Positions 34,774 through 45,252 are shown, counted from the first letter of the stretch. The stretch: 64,000 bases of DNA from DASQBT01 sp963746955 (GCA_963746955.1 CAVVDR010000009.1:372001-436000), one strand, 5' to 3'. Numbers and translations are program-made. Notes: generated by a model from the sequence alone, not told the origin.

Positions 34774-36876
34774 ATGCCCGACCTGACGTCGCCTATAGCT
34801 GTTGTTGGACATGGCCTGACAGCCTTGGCCTATGCCTTGCTGGCCATTCTTGCCTTAAGCATCTGGCGCGATCGCCCCCAAGCCAAATACCTGGCAGCCG
34901 CCAGCGCCGCCTCCCTGCTTTGGGCTCTGTTCGTCGGATTACAGCCGGTTGTCAGCCCATTGGGCTTGTCCCTGGAAGTCATTCGGGATTTTTCCTGGTT
35001 GGGATTGCTGCTCGCCATACTCTTTGCCCGCCGTCCTGCAGGAACCCCCATCCCGAGTCACCTGAAGATCCTGTTCTGGTTGGCAGCGGGCATTACCGTC
35101 GTTCTTCTCCCCAGTCTGATGCTGCCTTCACTCTGGCATACCCTGCCCGAACTTACAGCCAGCGCCATTTACACAAGTTTGGTTGGTCTGGCCGTCCTGG
35201 GCCTGGTGCTGGTGGAACAAGTCTACCGAGGCAGCTCGCGCGAATTCCGCTGGTCCTTGAAATTTCTAAGCCTGGGTTTGGGCGGACTTTTCGCTTATGA
35301 CTTTTATCTGTACGCCAACGCCCTGCTTTTCCACCAACTTGACGCGGAGGTATGGGGCGCGCGTGGTCTAGCCAGCCTGGTGGTTGCCCCCCTTGTTGCC
35401 ATCTCATTCGCGCGCCAAAGCAGCGAACCCATCACCGGCGTGGCGTTGTCGCGGCGCGCCATGTTTCATGGCGCCGCGCTCCTTGGTGCAGGGATCTATC
35501 TGCTGCTCATGGCAGCTGCCGGCTACTACATCCGCATTTTCGGCGGCGACTGGGGAGGCGTCATACAGATCGCATTCTTGTTTGCCGCGATCATTCTGCT
35601 GGCGGTCATTTTCTCTTCTGGGACGCTTCGAGCCCGATTGCGCGTGTGGATGAGCAAACACTTCTTCCGCTACCACTACGATTACCGGGAAGAGTGGCTC
35701 AAGTTCACCCGCATGCTGTCGGAAGGTGCCGCGGGGGAGCGGCTTGGCGAGCGCACCGTGGAAGCCTTGGCGCGCCTCGTGGACAGTCCCGGCGGCGCAC
35801 TCTGGTTGCTGGATGAAAACACGGGTTACAACCGGGCCGCCCACTGGAACATGTCCGACGCCCAGGGCGCTGAGCCTCCATCATCCCACTTTACTGAGTG
35901 GCTGAAAGCCAAGCAGTGGGTAATCAACCTCGACGAATACCGGATCAATCCTGCTCGTTATCGCGATCTTGAATTGCCGAGCTGGATTGCCAACCAGCCG
36001 GACGGCTGGCTGCTTATCCCCCTAATGCATCACGAGTATTTGATCGGCTTCATCGTCCTCAAACACTCGTTGGCAAGAATCCGCGTCAATTGGGAAGTCA
36101 GCGACCTGATCAAGACCGCCGCCCGACAGGCGGCAACCCACCTAGCCCAGATGAAAGCAACAAACGCACTGATCGTGGCACGCCAATTCGAGTCCTATAA
36201 CCGGGCCACCACCTTTGTCGTCCATGATCTGAAGAACCTCGTTGCCCAACTCTCCCTCCTGCTGGCCAATGCCCAAAAGCACAAGCATAAGCCGGAATTC
36301 CAGGACGACATGATTGCAACCGTCGAAAGTTCGGTCGTACGCATGAACAAGGTGCTGGCCCAGCTCAAGCGCGGCGGGCAGGCCGGTCAACAGGAGAGCG
36401 TGGATCTTCGCCAACTCCTGCCCGAGGTCATGGCCAGCAAATCTGCGTTCCGCCTGAAGCCCACCCTGGATTGCTCGGGGGCCGACCTGAACGTGTGCGC
36501 GGAAAGCGCTCAGTTGGGACGCGTTATTGGTCACATATTGCAAAATGCTTTGGAGGCGACGCCCGACTCAGGCAATGTCCACATTGAGGCAAACAACGCG
36601 GATAATCAGGTGAATGTGATCATCCGCGATACCGGCTGCGGCATGGAGGCCGAATTCATTCGCGACCGGCTGTTCCGCCCTTTTGACTCGACCAAGGGGG
36701 CGGGAATGGGCATCGGCGCCTATGAGTGCCGCGAATATGTGCGCGAACTGGGCGGAAAGATTACGGTGGAGAGCGAACCTGGCCAAGGGACCACATTCCG
36801 GATCAGGCTGCCGGTTGCCCAATGTCCTCCCGCTTCGCGACGCCCTGCAAGCAAACTGAAAGAACAAGCCGCATGA
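34774..36876 (+). CDS. prsK: PEP-CTERM system histidine kinase PrsK
   Basis: A 700-residue sensor kinase. About eight to nine N-terminal membrane helices (residues ~10-290) precede a GAF-like domain (~330-450) with LVDSPGGALWLLDENTGYN. The H-box FVVHDLKNLVAQLSLL holds His484, and the HATPase follows (HILQNALEATPDSG, DTGCGMEAEF, GAGMGIGAYECREY). This is the design of PrsK, the kinase partnered with PrsR in exosortase-A systems. The ATG at 34774 is used; a TTG 36 bp upstream would overlap the transferase gene. It ends in an ATGA overlap with prsR. Confidence 0.93.
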   Translation: MPDLTSPIAVVGHGLTALAYALLAILALSIWRDRPQAKYLAAASAASLLWALFVGLQPVVSPLGLSLEVIRDFSWLGLLLAILFARRPAGTPIPSHLKILFWLAAGITVVLLPSLMLPSLWHTLPELTASAIYTSLVGLAVLGLVLVEQVYRGSSREFRWSLKFLSLGLGGLFAYDFYLYANALLFHQLDAEVWGARGLASLVVAPLVAISFARQSSEPITGVALSRRAMFHGAALLGAGIYLLLMAAAGYYIRIFGGDWGGVIQIAFLFAAIILLAVIFSSGTLRARLRVWMSKHFFRYHYDYREEWLKFTRMLSEGAAGERLGERTVEALARLVDSPGGALWLLDENTGYNRAAHWNMSDAQGAEPPSSHFTEWLKAKQWVINLDEYRINPARYRDLELPSWIANQPDGWLLIPLMHHEYLIGFIVLKHSLARIRVNWEVSDLIKTAARQAATHLAQMKATNALIVARQFESYNRATTFVVHDLKNLVAQLSLLLANAQKHKHKPEFQDDMIATVESSVVRMNKVLAQLKRGGQAGQQESVDLRQLLPEVMASKSAFRLKPTLDCSGADLNVCAESAQLGRVIGHILQNALEATPDSGNVHIEANNADNQVNVIIRDTGCGMEAEFIRDRLFRPFDSTKGAGMGIGAYECREYVRELGGKITVESEPGQGTTFRIRLPVAQCPPASRRPASKLKEQAA

Positions 36877-38222
36877 GCGCAACCAAGCCTATGATCCTGC
36901 TGGTCGAAGACGATACCGGCATGCAAAAACAGATCAAGTGGAGTCTGGATGCCTACGACGTGATCACTGCCGGCGATCGCGAAGACGCCATCGGCATGCT
37001 GCGCCGTCACGAGCCGCCGGTGGTGCTGCTGGACCTGGGCCTGCCGCCGGACCCCGATGGCGCGTCCGAAGGACTTTCCACCCTGCAACAAATTCTGACG
37101 ATGGTTCCCGCCACCAAGGTTATCGTCATCACGGGCAATCTGGATCGCGCTAACGCGGTCAAAGCCATCGGCATGGGCGCCTACGATTTCTTCCAGAAGC
37201 CATTCGAACCGGAGGTCCTTTCCATTCTGATTGCCCGGGCCTTTCATGTGCACACCCTGGAATCAGAGAATCGCCGCCTCGCACAGACTGCAAAATCCCC
37301 GCTCGAGGGCCTGATCACGGCTGACGAAGCCACGCTCAAGGTGTGCCGCACGATTGAAAAAGTGGCGCCCGCTGACGTGACCGTCCTGTTGCTTGGCGAG
37401 TCCGGCACCGGCAAGGAAGTCTTGGCCCGGGCAGTGCATGCCTTGTCTGCGCGGGCGGATCGGCGATTCGTTGCCATCAACTGCGCAGCAATCCCCGATA
37501 CCCTGCTGGAATCCGAATTATTCGGCTATGAAAAGGGCGCCTTCACTGGCGCCGCAAAACAGACCATAGGCAAGATTGAGCACGCTCATCAAGGCACCTT
37601 GTTTCTCGACGAGATCGGCGACCTGCCCATGCCTTTGCAGGCCAAATTGTTGCGCTTCCTTCAGGAAAGGGTGATCGAACGCCTCGGCGGCCGCGCGGAA
37701 GTTCCAGTGGATGTGCGGGTGGTCTGCGCAACCCATCAAGACCTAGCCAATATGATCAGGGAAGGGCGCTTCCGCGAAGATCTTTATTATCGGCTTTCGG
37801 AGATTACTATCACTATTCCGCCTTTAAGAGACCGACACGGTGACGCGGTATTGCTAGCCCATGCGTTCATGGAACGCATGTCCCGGGAAAAGGGCCGGGC
37901 GCTGAAAGGTTTCAGCCCCGATGCACTGGAAGCGCTGGAAAGCCACACCTGGCCCGGCAATGTGCGGGAGATGGAAAACCTGATCAAACGGGCTGCCATC
38001 ATGGCCGACGGCCCGCTTATCGGCGCCGAAGACCTGGGGCTCACAGCGAAGCAGGGGGACAGCCAGCCCATCAACCTGCGCACGGTCAGGGATGAAGCCG
38101 AACGGCGCGCCGTCACCCGGGCCCTGGCCCGGACCCAACACAATGTGGCCCAGACCGCCGAAATTCTCGGAATCAGCCGCCCCACGCTGTATGATCTGAT
38201 GAACAAATTCGGAATGAAATAG
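36873..38222 (+). CDS. prsR: Sigma-54-dependent response regulator PrsR
   Basis: A 449-residue NtrC-type regulator. The receiver domain has Asp54 (VVLLDLGLPPDPDGASEG), an AAA+ domain follows with Walker A GESGTGKE (175-182), the sigma-54 contact loop GAFTGA (222-227), LFLDEIGDLPMPLQAK and an arginine-finger region. A Fis-type helix-turn-helix closes the protein (NVAQTAEILGISRPTLYDLM). All catalytic residues for activating RpoN appear present. It is probably phosphorylated by PrsK. Three sigma-54 promoters in front of PEP-CTERM genes in this window are its likely targets. Confidence 0.94.
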   Translation: MSATKPMILLVEDDTGMQKQIKWSLDAYDVITAGDREDAIGMLRRHEPPVVLLDLGLPPDPDGASEGLSTLQQILTMVPATKVIVITGNLDRANAVKAIGMGAYDFFQKPFEPEVLSILIARAFHVHTLESENRRLAQTAKSPLEGLITADEATLKVCRTIEKVAPADVTVLLLGESGTGKEVLARAVHALSARADRRFVAINCAAIPDTLLESELFGYEKGAFTGAAKQTIGKIEHAHQGTLFLDEIGDLPMPLQAKLLRFLQERVIERLGGRAEVPVDVRVVCATHQDLANMIREGRFREDLYYRLSEITITIPPLRDRHGDAVLLAHAFMERMSREKGRALKGFSPDALEALESHTWPGNVREMENLIKRAAIMADGPLIGAEDLGLTAKQGDSQPINLRTVRDEAERRAVTRALARTQHNVAQTAEILGISRPTLYDLMNKFGMK

Positions 38223-38382
38223 CCGCAATTACTTTGAAGAGTAGCCAGCATTTGCCTCTCCCCAATACCCTGATCCCCAACTGGCTGCACAAGAGGAATC
38301 AGAGCCCAAGGCCTTCATCGCTCTACAGCCATTGAAGAAACCAACCATGCAATTTGGACCGCGCATAACACGAGAAGCGAGT

Positions 38383-41148
38383 ATGAACAAAAAACATATG
38401 ACCCACGCCCTAGTCTTCCTGGCAATGCTGGCATCTGCGGCTGGCTGCAGCAAAACGCCCCAAGAACATATGCAGTTGGCGCAACAGGCGGTGCAAAAGG
38501 CTGACTTGAAGACGGCCGTCATCGAGCTGAAAACGGTCCTGAGCAAAGAGCCCAACAATCGCGAGGCCCGTTTGCTTCTCGGCAAAAGCTACTTCGATCT
38601 CGCCATGTACCCGGACGCGGAGAACGAACTCAACAAGGCCCTCAAGCTAGGTGCGGAGGATGACCAAGCGCTTCCCGTTCTGGCCAAGACGCTACTCCGG
38701 TTGGGCGAACCCCAGAAGGTCCTCGCCCTAGAGACACCGGCCAGCGGACTGAGCCCTCAGTCGCTTGCCTCGCTCTATGCCACTCGCGCAGAAGCGCAGA
38801 TGTCTCAGGGCAATCGGGCAGAAGCGGAAGCTGCCGTCAATGCAGGGACGAAATCTGATCCCAACCATCCTGAACTCCTGCTGGCCCAAGCAAGGCTGGC
38901 TCTGGCGGACAAGCAGAAGACCCAGGCAGAACAACTGGTCGATGCTGCTTTGAAGAGCAATCCGAAGTTCACCGATGCCCTCTACCTCAAGGCCGGATTA
39001 CTTCAGGCGGATGGCAAAGACAGCGAAGCACTCAAGGTTTATCAGCAGATTACAACCAACGATCCGCTTCAGTACCGGGCCCATCTCGCCATTGCCAGCC
39101 TGCATTTGAACAAGGGTGATTTCGAAGGCGCAGATCGGGCGCTCAAAGCGGCTGAAAAGGTGGCCGGGAAGGCGCCCCAAGTCAAATATGCCCGAGGCAT
39201 CCTTGAACTTCGTCGCGGCAATCTGAAGAAAGCCGAGAGTGCACTCCAGGACGTATTGCGAATTGCCCCTGATCACCTGCCTTCCCTGCTTGCCTACGCC
39301 ACGGTCAGTTATGGCTTGGGTCACTACGAGCAAAGCATTAATAGCGCTGGCAAGGTGCTTAGCGCCGTGCCTAATAATCTTCTGGCCGGCAAGGTTCTCG
39401 CCGGCAGCTTGCTGAACACTGGCGATGTCAACGGTGCGCTCAAGACTCTGGGCCCGCTTCTTCCCAAATACCCGGATGATGCGAAACTGTTGGCACTTGC
39501 CGGCGAGACTTATCTCCGAGCCAAAGATTACAACAAGGCCATGGAATACCTGGGCCGGGCATCGGAACTGGACCCGAAGAACGCCGCGGTCAAGACCAGC
39601 CTTGCTGCGGGACACCTGGCTGAAGGAGAGAGCGACAAGGCCCTGACAGACCTGGAGCAGGCCGTCAGCCTGAATACCAAGCCCGGCCGGGCAGACTTGG
39701 CTCTGGTCATGTTGTACTTGAGGAATAAGGAATATGACCAGGCACTCCAAGCTATCGCCAGCCTGGAAAAGAAACTGCCCAACAACCCGGTCACCCACAA
39801 CCTTCGCGCCGCCGCCCTGCTGGGCAAACAGGACCGGTCCGGCGCGCGCAAGGCCCTGGAACAGGCCTTGGCCATCCAACCCACGTTCTTCCCGGCCGCC
39901 GTCAATCTTGCCCGCCTCGACATGGCTGAAAACAAGCCGGATGCCGCGCGCAAACGCTTTGAAGCCATCCTCGAGAAGGACAAGAACAATATCCAGGCCA
40001 TGCTGGCGCTCGCAGACTTGGCCGCCATTCAAAAGAAGGAAGGTGAGTACGTAGGCTGGCTGGAAAAGGCTGCAAAAGCTGATTCCAAAGCCATCAAGCC
40101 GCGCGCCGCCCTGGCGCGCTACTACCTCGCCAAGAAGCAAAATCAAAAGGCCTTGGCGTTAGCAAACGAGACTGTCAGCGCCAATCCCGACAACCTTGAG
40201 GCGCTCAACCTGCTGGGTGCGACCCAGATGGCCACGGGGGACAAGGCCGCTTCCGTCACCACCTTTACCCGCATGACCCAGAAGGCTCCCCAGTCACCGG
40301 GCGCACTCGTTCAATTGGCCCTTGCCCAGATTGCCGACAAGCAACTGGGCAATGCCCGTGGTAATTTGCAGCAAGCACTAAAACTAAAACCCGACTTTCT
40401 TAAAGCCCAGGAAGCCTTGATACGGGTAGAATTGGCGGACAACAAGCCCGACGCCGCCTTGGAGATCGCCCGCCAGATCCAGGCCCAACAGCCTAAGGCA
40501 GTTATTGGCTTTGACAACGAAGCCGACATCCTGCTGATTCAGAAGAAATACGCCCAAGCGGCCAAAGCCTATGATCAGGCCCTCGCGAAAGGTGCCGGGT
40601 CTTCAGGCCTGATCAAGCTTCACCGTGCCCTCTCGCTATCCGGCGATGCCAAAGCTGCAGATCAGCGACTGGCCGCATGGATCAAGCAAAACCCCAAGGA
40701 CACCGCCGTGCGCACTTACGCCGCCGAATCCTACATGGCGTCCAATCGCAACCGCGACGCCATCGCCCAGTACGAAGAAGTCTTGAAGTTGTCGCCGCAA
40801 AACGCCCTGGCTCTGAACAATCTGGCCAACCTCTATCAGCGCGAAAAGGACGGGCGTGCCTTGGCGACCGCGGAGCAGGCTCTCAAACTCGCGCCTGAAC
40901 ATCCAGGCATTCAGGACACTTTGGGCTGGATCCTGGTGGAACAGGGGCAATTGCCCCGTGCTCTAGATTTGCTGGACAAGGCAGCTGCCAAGTTGCCCAT
41001 GGACGCCACGATTCGCTATCACCATGGTGTCGCCTTGGCTCGCTCAGGAAATAAAGCCGCAGCGAAGAAGGAATTGGACGCAGCCATCTCCAAGGGTCAG
41101 AAATTTCCCGAACTGGACGAAGCCAAAACACTACTTAAAGGCCTGTAA
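38383..41148 (+). CDS. prsT: PEP-CTERM system TPR-repeat lipoprotein PrsT
   Basis: A 921-residue lipoprotein. The signal sequence ends in the lipobox SAAGC (Cys21), and the rest is nearly continuous tetratricopeptide repeats (for instance ALKLGAEDDQALPVLAKTLL, MEYLGRASELDPKNAAVKTS, AEQALKLAPEHPGIQDTLGW). PrsT is a conserved companion of exosortase-A loci, thought to act in the periplasm or outer membrane during polysaccharide or protein export. The ATG is preceded by GAGAAGCGAG; an upstream in-frame ATG at 38332 lacks a signal. About 160 bp separate it from prsR. Confidence 0.93.
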   Translation: MNKKHMTHALVFLAMLASAAGCSKTPQEHMQLAQQAVQKADLKTAVIELKTVLSKEPNNREARLLLGKSYFDLAMYPDAENELNKALKLGAEDDQALPVLAKTLLRLGEPQKVLALETPASGLSPQSLASLYATRAEAQMSQGNRAEAEAAVNAGTKSDPNHPELLLAQARLALADKQKTQAEQLVDAALKSNPKFTDALYLKAGLLQADGKDSEALKVYQQITTNDPLQYRAHLAIASLHLNKGDFEGADRALKAAEKVAGKAPQVKYARGILELRRGNLKKAESALQDVLRIAPDHLPSLLAYATVSYGLGHYEQSINSAGKVLSAVPNNLLAGKVLAGSLLNTGDVNGALKTLGPLLPKYPDDAKLLALAGETYLRAKDYNKAMEYLGRASELDPKNAAVKTSLAAGHLAEGESDKALTDLEQAVSLNTKPGRADLALVMLYLRNKEYDQALQAIASLEKKLPNNPVTHNLRAAALLGKQDRSGARKALEQALAIQPTFFPAAVNLARLDMAENKPDAARKRFEAILEKDKNNIQAMLALADLAAIQKKEGEYVGWLEKAAKADSKAIKPRAALARYYLAKKQNQKALALANETVSANPDNLEALNLLGATQMATGDKAASVTTFTRMTQKAPQSPGALVQLALAQIADKQLGNARGNLQQALKLKPDFLKAQEALIRVELADNKPDAALEIARQIQAQQPKAVIGFDNEADILLIQKKYAQAAKAYDQALAKGAGSSGLIKLHRALSLSGDAKAADQRLAAWIKQNPKDTAVRTYAAESYMASNRNRDAIAQYEEVLKLSPQNALALNNLANLYQREKDGRALATAEQALKLAPEHPGIQDTLGWILVEQGQLPRALDLLDKAAAKLPMDATIRYHHGVALARSGNKAAAKKELDAAISKGQKFPELDEAKTLLKGL

Positions 41149-41461
41149 TCCAAGTGGCAAGGTTACACAACCTTGCCCGGGTGAGCTTAGACCCATCCAT
41201 TTGCGACCCATCATCATGGTTCATGCAAACGCACGAGCCAGTTACCACATAGCAGATTTTGTCGCGCGTCTGGGACGATGTTTCACTGGGACGGCCCCTA
41301 TTGCCCTTTCAACACTGTCGGCAATTCTTACGCTCAACGTCTCCGTCAATTCGACGGGGCAACAGTTTTCACCGCACCGGTTTCCTCTACATTCAATGCA
41401 TCTTTGTTAAAACAATGAGTTATATGATGCGCAAGATTGTATGGAAAGTGATTGCAGGAAT
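41149..41461. other. Intergenic region between prsT and PEP-CTERM gene C
   Basis: About 310 bp with no convincing gene. It carries an ATTGT element at 41436-41440, 26 bp ahead of the sigma-54 promoter, and may contain binding sites for PrsR. No clear terminator for prsT is visible. Confidence 0.5.
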
Positions 41462-41477
41462 TGGCATATCTTGTGCT
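41462..41477 (+). promoter_or_regulatory. Sigma-54 (RpoN) promoter for PEP-CTERM gene C
   Basis: TGGCATATCTTGTGCT against TGGCACGNNNNTTGCW: exact GG-N10-GC spacing, TGGCA perfect, and the -12 element GTGCT has one deviation. The predicted transcription start is ~58 nt before the ATG. Weaker than the other two sites but in the same position. Confidence 0.7.
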
Positions 41478-41545
41478 TTGTATTTTGTACCAGTGCAATT
41501 CCGTAATCGTCTGCGCTTAGCACCTTATCTTTTTGGGAGATAACC

Positions 41546-42556
41546 ATGAAACAACTTAGCAAACAATCAATTCGCAAGAGTGCAATGACGGTTTCCGTTC
41601 TGGCGCTGGCCATGACAGCGAGCATCGCTCAGGCTGATCCAGTGACCGAGTGGCACTATTCCACCGATTCAACGTTCTCCTCTCCAACCTGGTCCGGTCC
41701 TGCGGGCAATAATGGAGCGGAAACCGTATCAACCTATGAACTGTCTTGGGGGCGGAGTGGTGGAAATTTTACGACAGATACCGGAAACTCAGACACCAAT
41801 CGAAGTGCCTTGACGGTTGGTAACGCAGTCACTGGCACGCTCGCCGGTGGTGGCCCAGTAGAAGGCTCGGTCAATACCACCATCGGAGGCACGCCGGATT
41901 CACTTTTGGGGGAGATTGCCGAGGGGATTTCGCTTACCCACTGGAATAATCCAATTTCGAGTAGTTTTGGCACTTTGACCGGGGCAACCATCACCGATAC
42001 CCTTACGCTGACTCCGTTGACGCCAGCCTACTACTCAGCCATTGTAAATCCGCCCACGCTACTGTTCCAATTTAAGTTCCAGGAAACTCCTAATGAAGGG
42101 GCGTATGGAGCGGGGGGTTTCGGCCATACTGGAAGCGGCTATTGCGCCGATGGTTCGACCTTTGCAAGTCATTCCCAAGGATGTCCGGATCTATTCGGCT
42201 TTGAAAACACACTGACTTTGAACAATCCATTTCCATATGCTGATTCAGGCGCAGACGGCATTTTGGGAAACCTGGATGACTTCACGCGTACCTACTATGC
42301 CAGTGTCTTCGTGCTGGATGTAAACAACGATGCATTCCCGCTATCACAGTTGACTTCGGGTGAATGTGGCGCACTTGGCTTAAGTAGTGGATGCTTTGGT
42401 TTTAGAACAGCTGAGGCAGCGCATACCACGGCGAAGTTTGCCTTTGCTGTGACCACAGAGCCGTTTACATATCAGGTTCCTGAACCGGGCACCTTGGCCT
42501 TGGTCGGTATTGCCCTGGTTGGGCTCGGTGGGTTGCGTCAACGCAAGGCCAGCTAA
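41546..42556 (+). CDS. PEP-CTERM protein with THxN-type motif (C)
   Basis: A 336-residue secreted protein. The signal peptide ends at SIAQA, followed by a Thr/Gly/Asn-rich body without Cys except for GYCADGS, QGCPDLF, SGECGAL and SGCFGF. The central SLTHWNNPISSSFGTLTGAT carries the Thr-His-x-Asn motif of a PEP-CTERM subfamily that I recall as THxN. The C-terminus is VPEPGTLALVGIALVGLGGL then Arg/Lys. Strong ribosome-binding site GGGAG. Function unknown; probably a surface or matrix protein. A strong terminator follows. Confidence 0.92.
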   Translation: MKQLSKQSIRKSAMTVSVLALAMTASIAQADPVTEWHYSTDSTFSSPTWSGPAGNNGAETVSTYELSWGRSGGNFTTDTGNSDTNRSALTVGNAVTGTLAGGGPVEGSVNTTIGGTPDSLLGEIAEGISLTHWNNPISSSFGTLTGATITDTLTLTPLTPAYYSAIVNPPTLLFQFKFQETPNEGAYGAGGFGHTGSGYCADGSTFASHSQGCPDLFGFENTLTLNNPFPYADSGADGILGNLDDFTRTYYASVFVLDVNNDAFPLSQLTSGECGALGLSSGCFGFRTAEAAHTTAKFAFAVTTEPFTYQVPEPGTLALVGIALVGLGGLRQRKAS

Positions 42557-42602
42557 TTGGCTAGCCTGCTCGGTTGGCGTCAAGGCTGACCGGCAAGATC
42601 GC

Positions 42603-42634
42603 AAAAAGGCACGGTCTAGCAACCGTGCCTTTTT
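42603..42634 (+). terminator. Rho-independent terminator after PEP-CTERM gene C
   Basis: A 13-bp perfect stem (AAAAAGGCACGGT / ACCGTGCCTTTTT) with a 6-nt loop. The A/T runs on both sides let it work in both directions. Confidence 0.92.
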
Positions 42635-42791
42635 GTATTCAATTCTGGCGCCGTTATCTTTATACTGTAAAGTAAAGGGTAAAGGGGTTAGACCACTATA
42701 CAGTCCGCATTCACTTCAGATTTGTAAGTTGTGATTCTAGGCAACCGCCCAGTAAGCTAAACCTGCCTCCCAATTCCTTCGGCGTACCGGT

Positions 42792-44030
42792 TTGTCCCTT
42801 CTACCCTCCACCCTGTCGGTTGACTTTCGCCTAGCCCTGCGCAACATCCTGCGCCAGCGGCGGCGCAGCACCATTGCCATCATCGCAATAAGCTTTGGTG
42901 TCATTGCCATGATGCTTTCCTCAGGGTACATAGAGTGGTCGTTTTGGGCGACCCGTGAAGAGATCACCCTCAAACAGACTGGCCATATACAAGTATCCAA
43001 GCCGGGTTATCACGAGGATGGGCAAGCGGATCCGTTTGCCTTCCTTTTACCGAGAGCCTCGCCAGCCCTAAACGTCATTGAACACATTCAAGGTGTTCAA
43101 GCGGTGGCACCACGTCTTGCATTCAGTGGTCTGGTCAGTCACGGCGAGAACACACTCTCCTTTATCGGCGCAGGGATCGACCCCGCAACAGATCCCTCAG
43201 CCAAAGATCCCGTTATCCTGAAAGGCAAGCCACTATCTTCCCAAGCACCTAACGGCGTGTTAATGGGTGCCGGATTGGCAGCCAATCTGGGGGTTAGGAC
43301 TGGCGACTCGGTTGTACTGGTTGCGAGTACTGCGATCGGCGGAATCAATGCAGTCGAGGGTAAGGTAGTGGGTTTGGCGTCCGCTACGGTAAAGGCCCTC
43401 GATGACAGTATGCTGTGGGTACCGATCGAGATGGCACGCACATTGTTGCGAGTCTCCGGTTCCCATCTCTGGATCATAAGCCTGGCGAAGACCGACATGA
43501 CAGACCGGGTAGTTAATCAACTCAAGTCTGAACCAGCACTGAAAAATCTGGAAATTGTCCCATGGACCAAACTCGCTGACTTCTATAACAAGACCGTAAA
43601 ACTATTTTCCCGCCAATTGGGTGTAGTCAATCTAATCATCGCAATCATTATCGTGCTAAGCATAAGCAATACCATGACCATGAGTGTCATGGAGCGAACA
43701 GTCGAAATTGGCACGTCCATGGCGCTAGGGGTCAGGCGACGACGCATTCTGGCCAATTTCATTATGGAAGGGCTCTTACTTGGCGTTATCGGTGGAATCC
43801 TTGGGGTGAGTCTGGGTGAGTTGGCGGCGAAGGTGATCTCTTACATTGGCATCCCATTACCTCCTGCCCCCGGCATGTCCCGGGGTTTTATCGGCTTCAT
43901 CATAATCACTCCCAAGATCATTGGGGAAGCCCTCCTCCTCGCAATGACCACCACTCTCCTTGCGAGTATCTATCCGGCCCGGCGAGCATCACAGCTGGTC
44001 GTCGTCGACGCCCTGCGCCACAACCGCTAA
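42792..44030 (+). CDS. ABC transporter permease (FtsX/MacB-LolE type), first of two
   Basis: A 412-residue permease with one N-terminal helix (TIAIIAISFGVIAMMLSSGY), a periplasmic domain of ~230 residues and three C-terminal helices (LGVVNLIIAIIIVLSISNTM; EGLLLGVIGGILGVSLG; EALLLAMTTTLLASIY). The conserved ERTVEIGTSMALGVRRR loop is the coupling helix for the ATPase. TTG start. Members move lipoproteins or lipids from the inner membrane, or drive envelope machines. It is transcribed with the second permease only 10 bp away. Confidence 0.88.
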   Translation: MSLLPSTLSVDFRLALRNILRQRRRSTIAIIAISFGVIAMMLSSGYIEWSFWATREEITLKQTGHIQVSKPGYHEDGQADPFAFLLPRASPALNVIEHIQGVQAVAPRLAFSGLVSHGENTLSFIGAGIDPATDPSAKDPVILKGKPLSSQAPNGVLMGAGLAANLGVRTGDSVVLVASTAIGGINAVEGKVVGLASATVKALDDSMLWVPIEMARTLLRVSGSHLWIISLAKTDMTDRVVNQLKSEPALKNLEIVPWTKLADFYNKTVKLFSRQLGVVNLIIAIIIVLSISNTMTMSVMERTVEIGTSMALGVRRRRILANFIMEGLLLGVIGGILGVSLGELAAKVISYIGIPLPPAPGMSRGFIGFIIITPKIIGEALLLAMTTTLLASIYPARRASQLVVVDALRHNR

Positions 44031-44040
44031 GGGACTATCC

Positions 44041-45252
44041 ATGTGGAAATTGGCACTGCGGAATGTCCTACGTCACAAAGCCCGTACCGGCATGACGTTG
44101 CTGGCCATTATCGCTGGCGTGGCCGGCCTTATTCTCAGCGGTGGCTTTGTTCATGACATTTTCACTCAGCTCGGCGAGGTCCTGATCCATTCCCAATCCG
44201 GCCATATCCAACTGTCCCGTGCTGGTTATTTCGAACATGGCATGCGCAGCCCGGAGAAATATCTAATCAGCGACCCTGAACCCTTGCGCAAGGCGATTGT
44301 TGGAATACAAGGCGTGGATGACGTAATGGGGCGTCTGTACTTTGCCGGATTGCTCAACAATGGACATTCTGACCTGCCCATCATCGGTGAAGGTGTTGCG
44401 CCGGCGCATGAAGCACGGCTGGGAAGTGGCATGGTATTGACAGCAGGGCGAAAACTCAGTGAAACAGATGAACATGGGATGATGATCGGAGATGGCTTGG
44501 CACATGCCCTGAAACTCAAACCCGGAGATTGGGCGACAGTGGTGATCAACACCCCCGAGGGCGCCATGAATAGCCTTGAATTCAAGGTTGTCGGGGTTTT
44601 CCAGACCTTCTCCAAAGACTACGACGCACGCGCGGTGCGCATTCCATTGGCAGCGGCCCAGGAGATGCTGGCAACACGAGGGATCAACACGCTGGTTGTG
44701 GCCCTTAAACGGACCGAGGACACTAAACGAGTTGCAGCAGACTTGGACAGGCGGTATTCAGACCGGGGGTTTGAAGTCAAAACCTGGTTGCAGTTGAACG
44801 ACTTCTACACCAAAACAGTGGAAATGTATGACGGCCAATTTGGAGTATTGCGGATCATCATTTTGCTCATGGTGCTATTGAGTGTTGTCAATAGCGTCAA
44901 TATGAGCGTATTCGATCGGGTAGGCGAATTCGGCACCATGATGGCATTGGGCAACCGCAGCCGCAACGTGTTCAACCTGATCATCCTGGAGAACGCCATT
45001 ATCGGGCTAACCGGGGCAAGTGCCGGCGTAATCATCGGCATTATGCTTGCGCTGATCATTTCAGCCATTGGCATCCCCATGCCACCACCGCCCAATGCCG
45101 ACCTGAGTTATGTCGCCCATATTCGCATCGTACCCTCTGTTGTTGCAGGCGCCTTTGCGGTGGGGTTGATTGCTACGATTGTTGCAGCCTTCATGCCCGC
45201 ATCAGGAGTATCTCGTATCCCCGTAGTAGACGCGTTACGCCAGAACGTCTGA
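44041..45252 (+). CDS. ABC transporter permease (FtsX/MacB-LolE type), second of two
   Basis: A 403-residue permease, paralogous to the preceding gene with the same layout: N-terminal helix (MTLLAIIAGVAGLILSGGFV), periplasmic domain with HSQSGHIQLSRAGYFEHGM, and three C-terminal helices with the FDRVGEFGTMMALGNRSR coupling loop. Two different permeases imply a heterodimer, as in LolCE. Their ATPase is likely the LolD-like protein encoded on the opposite strand nearby. Confidence 0.88.
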   Translation: MWKLALRNVLRHKARTGMTLLAIIAGVAGLILSGGFVHDIFTQLGEVLIHSQSGHIQLSRAGYFEHGMRSPEKYLISDPEPLRKAIVGIQGVDDVMGRLYFAGLLNNGHSDLPIIGEGVAPAHEARLGSGMVLTAGRKLSETDEHGMMIGDGLAHALKLKPGDWATVVINTPEGAMNSLEFKVVGVFQTFSKDYDARAVRIPLAAAQEMLATRGINTLVVALKRTEDTKRVAADLDRRYSDRGFEVKTWLQLNDFYTKTVEMYDGQFGVLRIIILLMVLLSVVNSVNMSVFDRVGEFGTMMALGNRSRNVFNLIILENAIIGLTGASAGVIIGIMLALIISAIGIPMPPPPNADLSYVAHIRIVPSVVAGAFAVGLIATIVAAFMPASGVSRIPVVDALRQNV